NCBI RefSeq assembly: GCF_946479975.1
Contig: NZ_CAMLIX010000027.1
Location: 1-32,464 of the forward strand
From: an uncultured Flavobacterium sp.
GTDB lineage: Bacteria > Bacteroidota > Bacteroidia > Flavobacteriales > Flavobacteriaceae
DNA: 32,464 bases
Direction: 5' to 3'
Shown: positions 24,804 to 31,205 of the stretch, one piece after another
Position numbering within the stretch: the stretch's first letter is position 1
Layout of the letters: the number at the start of each line of letters is the position of its first letter
Position numbers and translations under genes: made by a program
Notes under the pieces: model-generated
Told to the model about the DNA's origin: nothing
The model's database searches: none
What the model saw: the letters and a program-made list of their open reading frames with translations, nothing else

Positions 24804-26294
24804 ATGCACACAAAATCTACTTTAAAAAATAGGACTATAACCTTATTCTTTTTATTGATACTGACCGCAACAGTTCAAGCACAAATTGGAATTGGAACCG
24901 TTACTCCAGATGCGTCCTCCATCCTTGATATCACCTCTGTATCACAGGGAATGCTTGCACCTCGAATGACTACGGTACAGCGAACTGCAATTGCAACGCC
25001 TGCGGAGAGTCTTTTGGTTTTTGATACCACAGATAAAGCATTTTACTTTTATAATACCTTAACGGCATCTTGGGTAAAACTAGCCACTGAAATGGGTCTG
25101 AAACGAAATAATTATAAACTTGTAAAATCTGCTGCCGATCTAGCCCCTGAACTGACTGCTGGTGGAGGTACAGTATATCAGCTCACTTCCAATACATTAT
25201 ACGAAATCAATGGAACTATTAATTTGGCACGCCCTATTAATTTAAATAATGCTTATATTTCGGGGCTTGACGCCAATGAAGATATATTGTCTTATGCCGG
25301 TGTTATTTTTCAGGGCAGTACAGGTGGCAGTATCCGAAATTTAACCTTAAAAGGAACTACGGCTTTTGCTCTTACTGGTCCAGGCGCCGCAACTGCATCT
25401 TCACTTCTGGTTCAGAATGTAATTGTTGACGGAATGACTTCCAGCGTAGGAAGCATTTCGGGTTTCGGACTTTACTTTGGAAATATTGTTCAATTTGTCA
25501 ATAATGCCAATGGTATTACCTATTCGAACATCGGCAGTCTCCTACTAAACAATCAGGCATGGACCGCAAGTAATAATGGAATTTTTGAAACCTTTACCGG
25601 AACTTTTGGTCTGATTGAAAAAAACAGTGGTTTCAGTACAATGAACAACTCAGACGTCGCCATAGATGTCAGCAGCAGCACACTTACTGTTGGAACTGGC
25701 GTAATTGTAGGAACGGTATTCTCTGGCACTACCACAAACACATTGGGTTATATCAACCGATATGCTGCCGCTTCTACCTATCCCAGCTATAATTTCAGCA
25801 CAGCATGGACAGTAGATGCGCCAGGTATTCCGCGAGAAGGTGACTCTGACGCTACAGGCGATATCAATCTGGATGCCGTAGCCGGATCTGGTATAGCAAC
25901 AACGTTTACGGGTACTGGCTCAACAAGCAGAGTAAAAGTGAGCGGTACTACCACTTCAAACAATCTTTTCAGATTTACCAAAGACGGAAACAACAGAATT
26001 ACTTATCGAGGAAATAAAACCAGATATTTTCAGGTAAGTGCCTCTATTTCTTATCAAGGAACAGGATCAGACAATACAATAATACTGTATATTGCCAGAA
26101 ACGGTGTTGTGCTTCCCGATACTAAAGTTTATGGAAGACCTTCTTCGGGTTTCCTTTCAACTTCTGGTATTGTAGCACTTCCTATTGTCGGTACGGTACA
26201 ATTAAAAAAAGATGATTTTATTGAAGTTTGGGCTGAACGTTATGACGGAGCCGGTGGTATCTCAACCGTATCTTTAAATTTAAGTGCCAGATAA
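24804..26294 (+). CDS. Secreted surface protein with beta-helix-like middle and jelly-roll-like C-terminus
   Basis: A 496-aa protein with signal peptide (TLFFLLILTATVQAQ) and the Bacteroidota N-terminal pattern IGIGTVTPDASSILDITS followed by MLAPRMTTVQRTAI and LLVFDTTDKAFYFYN, seen in many surface and phage-tail-like repeat proteins. Residues about 110-330 hold regular short beta strands with stacked Asn, Gly and Ser (GGSIRNLTLKGTTAFALTG), suggesting a right-handed beta helix as in pectate lyases or tail spikes. Residues about 365-496 (RYFQVSASISYQG, IILYIARNG, VQLKKDDFIEVWAERYDG) look like a C1q/TNF-type jelly roll. There is no T9SS sorting tail. Likely an adhesin or trimeric fibre; substrate unknown. 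It ends the three-gene operon, 35 bp after the previous stop. Confidence 0.75.
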   Translation: MHTKSTLKNRTITLFFLLILTATVQAQIGIGTVTPDASSILDITSVSQGMLAPRMTTVQRTAIATPAESLLVFDTTDKAFYFYNTLTASWVKLATEMGLKRNNYKLVKSAADLAPELTAGGGTVYQLTSNTLYEINGTINLARPINLNNAYISGLDANEDILSYAGVIFQGSTGGSIRNLTLKGTTAFALTGPGAATASSLLVQNVIVDGMTSSVGSISGFGLYFGNIVQFVNNANGITYSNIGSLLLNNQAWTASNNGIFETFTGTFGLIEKNSGFSTMNNSDVAIDVSSSTLTVGTGVIVGTVFSGTTTNTLGYINRYAAASTYPSYNFSTAWTVDAPGIPREGDSDATGDINLDAVAGSGIATTFTGTGSTSRVKVSGTTTSNNLFRFTKDGNNRITYRGNKTRYFQVSASISYQGTGSDNTIILYIARNGVVLPDTKVYGRPSSGFLSTSGIVALPIVGTVQLKKDDFIEVWAERYDGAGGISTVSLNLSAR

Positions 26295-26383
26295 AATAGC
26301 AAAAAGAATAGAAATTATTATTATTGCAGCAGAAACAGCAACTGATTTTCGGTATAAAAAAACATCAATATATTTGATTTCAT

Positions 26384-26391
26384 TAACTTTG
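26384..26391 (+). promoter_or_regulatory. -7 box almost touching the AraC-type gene start
   Basis: TAACTTTG, a perfect -7 box, ends 4 bp before the ATG at 26396. With the usual start a few bases downstream, the mRNA would be leaderless or nearly so. No TTTG -33 at correct spacing (one occurs at 26373-26376, too close) and no AATTATRTAAG repeat. Confidence 0.45.
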
Positions 26392-26395
26392 CGAT

Positions 26396-27274
26396 ATGGA
26401 AGACAAAACAATTCGCAGCGTTTCTGAGTTTAACAACGAACTTAAACTAAAAGGTTTTAAAGCTTTTCAAATTGAGGATGACAGTAATGCAACCCGTATT
26501 TACAGCCGAAAAGATTTCTTTAAAATATGTTTGACAACAGGACACAGTAAAATTCATTATGCAGACAAAACTTTTGATCAGCAGGGAACGATATTGTTTT
26601 TTGGAAATCCACATATTCCCTATTCATGGGAAACGATTTCGACGGAATATAAAGGTTATACTATTTTGTTTTCTGAAGAATTTCTAAAACAATCTGACCG
26701 ATCGGAAAGTCTTCATCAATCGCCATTCTTTAAAATTGGAGGAACACCTGTGCTGCATATATCTGAAGAACAGCGGATATTTCTTAATACACTGTTTCAG
26801 AAAATGATAGAAGAGCAAAAAAGTGATTACGCTTACAAAGACGAACTGATCCGAAATTATATTCAGTTGATTATTCATGAATCTTTAAAGCTTAGACCTG
26901 CAGAAAATTACAACGAAAGTAAAAATGGCGCCGCTAGAATTGCTTCTGTTTTTCTTGAATTATTAGAAAGGCAGTTTCCTATAGAAAGTGCTGATAGTCC
27001 GCTTGTGATGACCACAGCCAAAGATTATGCACAGAATTTAAGTATTCATGTCAATTATTTAAACCGCGCAGTCAAAGAAACTACTGGAAGATCAACCACA
27101 TCGCATATTACCGAACGAATTACATCAGAAGCAAAAGCTCTATTACAACATACGGACTGGAATATTGCCGAGATAGCCTACGCGCTTGGGTTTGAATATC
27201 CCACCTATTTTAATAACTTTTTTAAAAAACACACTGGAACAAATCCGAAATCTATCAGAGAAACTGAGGTTTGA
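26396..27274 (+). CDS. AraC-family transcriptional regulator
   Basis: A 292-aa protein. The N-terminal part (about 20-160) has a cupin-like effector domain (FDQQGTILFFGNPHIPYSWE). The C-terminal part (about 195-292) has the two helix-turn-helix units of AraC proteins: YAQNLSIHVNYLNRAVKETT and WNIAEIAYALGFEYPTYFNN, followed by FFKKHTGTNPKSIRE, the conserved end of the domain. It binds DNA as an activator or repressor. The genes downstream (hydrolase, acetyltransferase, cupin) point the same way and start 86 bp later, behind a terminator-like hairpin and a separate -7 box, so they are probable targets. The inducer is unknown. Its own promoter is the -7 box at 26384-26391. Confidence 0.92.
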   Translation: MEDKTIRSVSEFNNELKLKGFKAFQIEDDSNATRIYSRKDFFKICLTTGHSKIHYADKTFDQQGTILFFGNPHIPYSWETISTEYKGYTILFSEEFLKQSDRSESLHQSPFFKIGGTPVLHISEEQRIFLNTLFQKMIEEQKSDYAYKDELIRNYIQLIIHESLKLRPAENYNESKNGAARIASVFLELLERQFPIESADSPLVMTTAKDYAQNLSIHVNYLNRAVKETTGRSTTSHITERITSEAKALLQHTDWNIAEIAYALGFEYPTYFNNFFKKHTGTNPKSIRETEV

Positions 27275-27303
27275 TTTTCTTAATTTTTGGTTTGATATTC
27301 TTT

Positions 27304-27330
27304 AACGGCACCTCATGGTGTCGTTTTAAT
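27304..27330 (+). terminator. Terminator-like hairpin after the AraC-type gene
   Basis: AACGGCACC (27304-27312) pairs with GGTGTCGTT (27317-27325), eight Watson-Crick pairs and one G-U, with loop TCAT, followed by TTAATTTT. The hairpin runs into the -7 box of the next gene, so it could also be an operator. Confidence 0.55.
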
Positions 27331-27334
27331 TTTG
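27327..27334 (+). promoter_or_regulatory. -7 box for the hydrolase operon
   Basis: TAATTTTG matches TAnnTTTG exactly. No TTTG -33 at 17-23 bp is seen, as would fit an activator-dependent promoter. The leader is about 25 nt to the ATG at 27361. Confidence 0.5.
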
Positions 27335-27360
27335 TAGCTGTAATTTAAATATATCATTAA

Positions 27361-28422
27361 ATGAAAATAACAGCATTCTTTGCTTTGTCTTTTTTAGTTA
27401 TCGGACAAGCATTCGCACAAAATAAAGAATCAATTCAAAATAAAAAGAAAATGAATACTACAGAAGAACATTATACTTTTAAATTAAGCGATAAAGTAAC
27501 ACGCCAGAAAGTAAGTTTTAAAAACCGATACGGCATAACACTTTCAGGAGATCTTTATCTTCCAAAAAATGCAACTCAAAAACTTTCAGCTTTAGCGATT
27601 AGCGGTCCTTTCGGCGCTGTAAAAGAACAATCGTCAGGATTATATGCCAATCAAATGGCCGAGCGCGGCTTTGCAGCACTTGCATTTGACCCTTCTTACA
27701 CAGGAGCAAGCAGTGGAGAGCCTCGTAATGTGGCTTCGCCCGATATCAACACAGAAGATTTTAGTGCAGCGGTTGATTTTTTAGGTTTACAAAAAAATAT
27801 TGACCGAGAAAAAATCGGGATAATTGGAATCTGTGGTTTTGCTGGTTTTGCTTTGAATGCAGCTGCAGTTGATAAACGCATTAAAGCTGTCGCCACTACC
27901 AGCATGTACGACATGACCCGAGTAATGTCAAAAGGTTATAATGACAGCGTGACTCCAGAACAGCGCGCAAAAACGCTGGAACAATTGGGAGAACAGCGCT
28001 GGAAAGATGCAGCAGACAAAAGTTTTGCACCCTCTACAAACAATCTTCCTGAAAAACTGACTGGAGATGAACCTCAATTTGTAAAAGATTATTTTGATTA
28101 TTACAAAACGCCACGCGGCTTTCATGCACGTTCTATCAATTCTAATGCGTCTTGGACAGCCACAAACGCTGTTTCATTTATGAATATGCCAATTCTAACG
28201 TACATTAAAGAAATCAGTCCAAGACCTATTTTTATTATTGCTGGAGAAAATGCACATTCTAGATATTTTAGTGAAGATGCTTTTAAAGCCGCATCAGAAC
28301 CAAAAGAATTATTGATTATTCCAAATGCGGTGCACGTAGATCTTTATGACAGATTAGATAAAATTCCGTTTGAAAAGCTGCAGGCATTTTTTCAAACGAA
28401 TTTAAAACAATCTAATTTTTAA
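27361..28422 (+). CDS. Exported alpha/beta hydrolase (YcjY / dienelactone hydrolase-like)
   Basis: A 353-aa protein with signal peptide (MKITAFFALSFLVIGQAFAQ), so probably periplasmic. The hydrolase fold begins at about 50 (NRYGITLSGDLYLPKN). The nucleophile elbow is IGICGFAGFA, with Cys in the position of the usual Ser, as in dienelactone hydrolases. Other visible marks are FDPSYTGASSG before it, IIAGENAHS for the acid strand, and the catalytic His in NAVHVDLYD. This resembles E. coli YcjY-type proteins, whose substrate is not settled; the Cys nucleophile is read from the motif, not tested. It is the first gene of a probable three-gene operon (3 bp to the acetyltransferase) behind an AraC-type regulator. 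Confidence 0.85.
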   Translation: MKITAFFALSFLVIGQAFAQNKESIQNKKKMNTTEEHYTFKLSDKVTRQKVSFKNRYGITLSGDLYLPKNATQKLSALAISGPFGAVKEQSSGLYANQMAERGFAALAFDPSYTGASSGEPRNVASPDINTEDFSAAVDFLGLQKNIDREKIGIIGICGFAGFALNAAAVDKRIKAVATTSMYDMTRVMSKGYNDSVTPEQRAKTLEQLGEQRWKDAADKSFAPSTNNLPEKLTGDEPQFVKDYFDYYKTPRGFHARSINSNASWTATNAVSFMNMPILTYIKEISPRPIFIIAGENAHSRYFSEDAFKAASEPKELLIIPNAVHVDLYDRLDKIPFEKLQAFFQTNLKQSNF

Positions 28423-28425
28423 GTT

Positions 28426-28998
28426 ATGAGTACCAACGAAAAAACATTCGATATTTTTGCACAGCTTGTAAATGGAGAAACCGTAACAGCAGAGCATTCA
28501 GAAATTCATCGTTTACAAGAATCATCATTCAGTACAAAAAAGCTGCTTGTAAAAATGAACAATTCGCATGATCCTTTGGAAATTAGATCGATATTGAGCG
28601 AAATTACAGGAAGTAGTATTCCTGAAAGTACAGTTGTATTTACGCCGTCTTATATTAATTATGGAAAAAACATTAAAATCGGTAAAAATGTATTTATCAA
28701 TTTTAATTGTACAATGCTCGATTTAGGCGGAATTATTATTGAAGACAATGTCTTGATCGCTCCAAACGTAAATCTGCTTTCTGAAGGACATCCAACAGAT
28801 CCTGAAAAAAGACAATCACTAGTTCCAGGTCTTGTTCACATTAAAAAAAATGCGTGGATTGGAGCAAATGCAACTATTCTTCCAGGCGTTACTATTGGCG
28901 AAAATGCAATTGTAGCCGCTGGAGCTGTCGTCGCAAAAGACGTTCCCGATAATACAATCGCAGGCGGCGTTCCTGCAAAAATTATTAAAAAAGTTTGA
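28426..28998 (+). CDS. Hexapeptide-repeat sugar O-acetyltransferase (maltose/galactoside acetyltransferase-like)
   Basis: A 190-aa cytoplasmic protein. The N-terminal 60 residues are helical, as in NodL/LacA/Maa proteins. From about residue 65 there are left-handed beta-helix hexapeptides: [55 protein letters not shown] and [17 protein letters not shown]. The catalytic His of the family is in [13 protein letters not shown], and the ending [13 protein letters not shown] is the typical CoA-site loop. It transfers acetyl from acetyl-CoA to a sugar or similar hydroxyl; the acceptor is not known. It starts 3 bp after the hydrolase gene and 30 bp before the cupin gene, hence in one operon. Confidence 0.92.
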   Translation: MSTNEKTFDIFAQLVNGETVTAEHSEIHRLQESSFSTKKLLVKMNNSHDPLEIRSILSEITGSSIPESTVVFTPSYINYGKNIKIGKNVFINFNCTMLDLGGIIIEDNVLIAPNVNLLSEGHPTDPEKRQSLVPGLVHIKKNAWIGANATILPGVTIGENAIVAAGAVVAKDVPDNTIAGGVPAKIIKKV

Positions 28999-29028
28999 GA
29001 AAACAGCAGTAATGAAACTCAAAATAAA

Positions 29029-29502
29029 ATGAAAAATATAATCGTTATATTATATACCGCGCTAATTTTAACAGCGTGTAATTCTAAAACCACTACTATG
29101 AATACAACAGAAATATTTCCACAAGGCGAACCACTTCCAAATGATTGGTTTACAGGCAATGCATTTTTAAAACCACTTGTTGGAAAAGATAAAAACAACG
29201 AATTCTCAGCCGGAAGTGTCAGTTTTGAACCTGGCGCGAGAACAAACTGGCACACACATCCTAAAGGTCAGGTTTTATTGGTAATTGAAGGTCAGGGACT
29301 TTATCAGGAAAAAGGTGAACCTGCTCAAATTATCAAAAAAGGTGATGTTGTCAATATTCCTGAAAATGTAGAACATTGGCACGGAGCAAGTACATCAACT
29401 AAAATGGTTCATATTGCCATCACAAATTTTAAGGATGATGTACAAGTTACCTGGCTTACTCCTGTTACAACTGATGAATATAGTGAGGCTAATAAAAGCT
29501 AA
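29029..29502 (+). CDS. Cupin-domain lipoprotein
   Basis: A 157-aa protein starting MKNIIVILYTALILTACNSK, a lipoprotein signal with Cys17, so membrane-anchored outside the cytoplasm. The cupin barrel is at about 60-135: motif 1 WHTHPKGQVLLVIEGQG (His-x-His and Glu metal ligands) and motif 2 GDVVNIPENVEHWHGA (His ligand). These are the residues of mononuclear metal cupins such as quercetin dioxygenase-like proteins; the reaction is not known. A second Met at residue 24 (MNTTEIFPQGE) could give a cytoplasmic form, which many relatives have. It is third in the hydrolase operon and is followed by a terminator at 29531. Confidence 0.88.
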   Translation: MKNIIVILYTALILTACNSKTTTMNTTEIFPQGEPLPNDWFTGNAFLKPLVGKDKNNEFSAGSVSFEPGARTNWHTHPKGQVLLVIEGQGLYQEKGEPAQIIKKGDVVNIPENVEHWHGASTSTKMVHIAITNFKDDVQVTWLTPVTTDEYSEANKS

Positions 29503-29530
29503 TCATAGTCTATATTTACAACTTTTAATT

Positions 29531-29561
29531 AACGCTGAATCTTAGGTTTAGCGTTTTTTTT
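29531..29561 (+). terminator. Terminator of the hydrolase-acetyltransferase-cupin operon
   Basis: AACGCT (29531-29536) pairs with AGCGTT (29550-29555); the inner bases AATCTTAGGTTT extend the stem with mismatches. A run of eight T follows. Confidence 0.8.
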
Positions 29562-29589
29562 ATGCGTATTTCTTTCATTCAAAACATAT

Positions 29590-29627
29590 AATAATATAAG
29601 GAATGTCGGTTGATTTATAAATCTTTA
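29590..29627 (+). promoter_or_regulatory. Possible half-site promoter for the gene starting at 29698
   Basis: AATAATATAAG (29590-29600) matches the shared repeat at 10 of 11 positions and is identical to the proximal copy at 30027. Thirty bp after its start is AATCTTTA (29620-29627), a poor -7 box that keeps the TTT. No distal copy is seen 21-22 bp upstream, so this is the weakest member of the group. Confidence 0.3.
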
Positions 29628-29697
29628 TCTATCAGTTATAATAACTTGTATTTAAGTTTAACACACAGCAGCTAACATTAATCAAAACTATATATTT

Positions 29698-29925
29698 ATG
29701 AATGATTTACTAGAAAAATTTGAATCTGAATTAAGAGCTTATCTGGAATTCAGTTACAATTCATCAGAAAAACAAGATACGGTCGAAAGGTTTAATGAAA
29801 CTGAAAAAGCGGCATTCGAATTTGTAGACAAATACCTTTTAAATTCTCCTGATTTGATTGCGAGAGATGTAGAAGTCTCAACCCAAAGAATAATAGACGA
29901 ATTTATAAGATCAAAAGATATTTAA
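29698..29925 (+). CDS. Small hypothetical protein (75 aa)
   Basis: A hydrophilic, mostly helical protein beginning MNDLLEKFESELRAYLEFSY, rich in Glu, Asp and Lys, without cysteine, signal peptide or membrane segment. I do not recognise a family. A real gene is supported by its own terminator directly after the stop, a possible regulated promoter before it and the absence of any other frame in the region. Confidence 0.65.
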   Translation: MNDLLEKFESELRAYLEFSYNSSEKQDTVERFNETEKAAFEFVDKYLLNSPDLIARDVEVSTQRIIDEFIRSKDI

Positions 29926-29944
29926 TTATTAATTCCTTTCTGAG

Positions 29945-29977
29945 AGAGCCGATATATTTTGTCGGCTCTTTTTATTT
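29945..29977 (+). terminator. Terminator after the 75-aa gene
   Basis: AGAGCCGA (29945-29952) pairs with TCGGCTCT (29962-29969), loop of nine bases, followed by TTTTATTTT. Confidence 0.85.
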
Positions 29978-30005
29978 TAGAGATTTATTTCTTTTAAAAA
30001 GACGG

Positions 30006-30065
30006 CATTATATAAAATGAGAAATTAATAATATAAGAAACCGATTACCAAGTTCGATAATTTTA
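30006..30065 (+). promoter_or_regulatory. Promoter with paired direct repeats for the SDR gene at 30110
   Basis: Distal repeat CATTATATAAA (30006-30016), proximal repeat AATAATATAAG (30027-30037), starts 21 bp apart, and -7 box TAATTTTA (30058-30065), one base off TAnnTTTG, 31 bp after the start of the proximal repeat. The leader is about 42 nt. Confidence 0.6.
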
Positions 30066-30109
30066 AAATTATAAGATCATAAGATTAAATAATTTAATGC
30101 ATTAAAGTT

Positions 30110-31114
30110 ATGAGCAACAAAAACAAAATGTCAAGACGCTCTGCAATTACAGGAATGGGAGCAATTTGTCTGACGACTGCTTTTACCCCGGTTTTAGGAG
30201 CAGATTTTAAATCGAATGATGAAAATTCGTCTACAGTTCCTGAAGATCCCAAAACAAAATATCCGCAGCCTCCTTTTAAAGAGCAGAAACAACCTTGGCC
30301 AGGTTTGGTGAGTAAAATGGATCCGAGACCTGATCATGGTGAAAAAAGTTATAAAGGTTCTGGAAGACTTAAAGGTCGAAAAGCACTTATAACAGGCGGA
30401 GATTCTGGAATGGGAAGAGCGGCTGCAATTGCTTATGCAAGAGAAGGCGCAGATGTGGCGATAAATTATTATCCGACGGAAGAAGAAGATGCTAAAGAAG
30501 TGATTCAGTTAATAAAAGCCGAAGGAAGAAAAGCAGTTGCAATTCCGGGTGATTTACGTGATGAAAACTTTTGTAAATCATTGGTGGAACAAGCGGTAAA
30601 AGCACTTGGAGGTTTAGATATTGTAATCAACAATGCAGCAAGACAACAAACACACGAATCTATTTTGGATATTTCGACCGAAGATTTTGATGCGACAATG
30701 AAAACAAATATTTATGCTCCGTTTTGGATTATAAAAGCAGCGCTACCGCATCTTAAACCAGGTGCTTCAATAATTGGAACAAGTTCTGTTCAGGCCTACG
30801 CTCCTACCGAAGATTTGTATGATTATGCACAGACCAAAGCGGCGACGACCAATTACATTAAGTCATTGGCCAAACAACTTGCTCCAAAAGGAATTCGGGT
30901 TAATGGTGTAGCGCCAGGTCCAGTTTGGACGCCTCTTCAGGTAAGTGGTGGTGCTACAATGGAAAAACTGAAAAATTTCGGATCTCAAACTCCAATGGGC
31001 AGACCTGGACAGCCAGTAGAACTTGCTTCAATTTATGTACAGCTTGCCGCTGAAGATGCTAGTTATGCAACGGGACAAATTTATGGATCAAGCGGCGGAG
31101 AAGGAAATCCATAA
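30110..31114 (+). CDS. Tat-exported short-chain dehydrogenase/reductase
   Basis: A 334-aa protein. The N-terminus MSNKNKMSRRSAITGMGAIC followed by LTTAFTPVLGADF is a twin-arginine signal, so the folded protein with its cofactor is probably exported. A Pro-rich linker (YPQPPFKEQKQPWPG) leads to the SDR fold from about 80: cofactor loop TGGDSGMGRA, IVINNAARQ, Ser in GTSSVQAY, catalytic YAQTK, and NGVAPGPVWTPLQ. The linker and sequence resemble the general-stress SDRs of the YdaD/YhdF/YghA type. It reduces or oxidises a small carbonyl or alcohol with NAD(P); the substrate is unknown. It stands alone, with the direct-repeat promoter at 30006-30065 and a terminator after it, which fits a stress-response gene. 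Confidence 0.9.
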   Translation: MSNKNKMSRRSAITGMGAICLTTAFTPVLGADFKSNDENSSTVPEDPKTKYPQPPFKEQKQPWPGLVSKMDPRPDHGEKSYKGSGRLKGRKALITGGDSGMGRAAAIAYAREGADVAINYYPTEEEDAKEVIQLIKAEGRKAVAIPGDLRDENFCKSLVEQAVKALGGLDIVINNAARQQTHESILDISTEDFDATMKTNIYAPFWIIKAALPHLKPGASIIGTSSVQAYAPTEDLYDYAQTKAATTNYIKSLAKQLAPKGIRVNGVAPGPVWTPLQVSGGATMEKLKNFGSQTPMGRPGQPVELASIYVQLAAEDASYATGQIYGSSGGEGNP

Positions 31115-31138
31115 AGCTCAACGTTTTTTTTAAAACTC

Positions 31139-31183
31139 AATAAATCCTGAAAGAAATTTTATTCCTTTCAGGATTTATTTTTA
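31139..31183. terminator. Bidirectional terminator
   Basis: Perfect 15-bp stem AATAAATCCTGAAAG / CTTTCAGGATTTATT (31139-31153 and 31165-31179) with an 11-nt loop and TTTTTA after it. It separates the convergent SDR and MFS genes. Confidence 0.85.
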
Positions 31184-31205
31184 TATAAAATTTAGAACTT
31201 AGAAA

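Noticed and set aside
27275..27334. Direct-repeat site before the hydrolase gene (TATTCTTTAAC at 27296, 31 bp before the -7 box)
   Set aside because: Only 7 of 11 positions match and the distal copy is no better than chance in AT-rich DNA.
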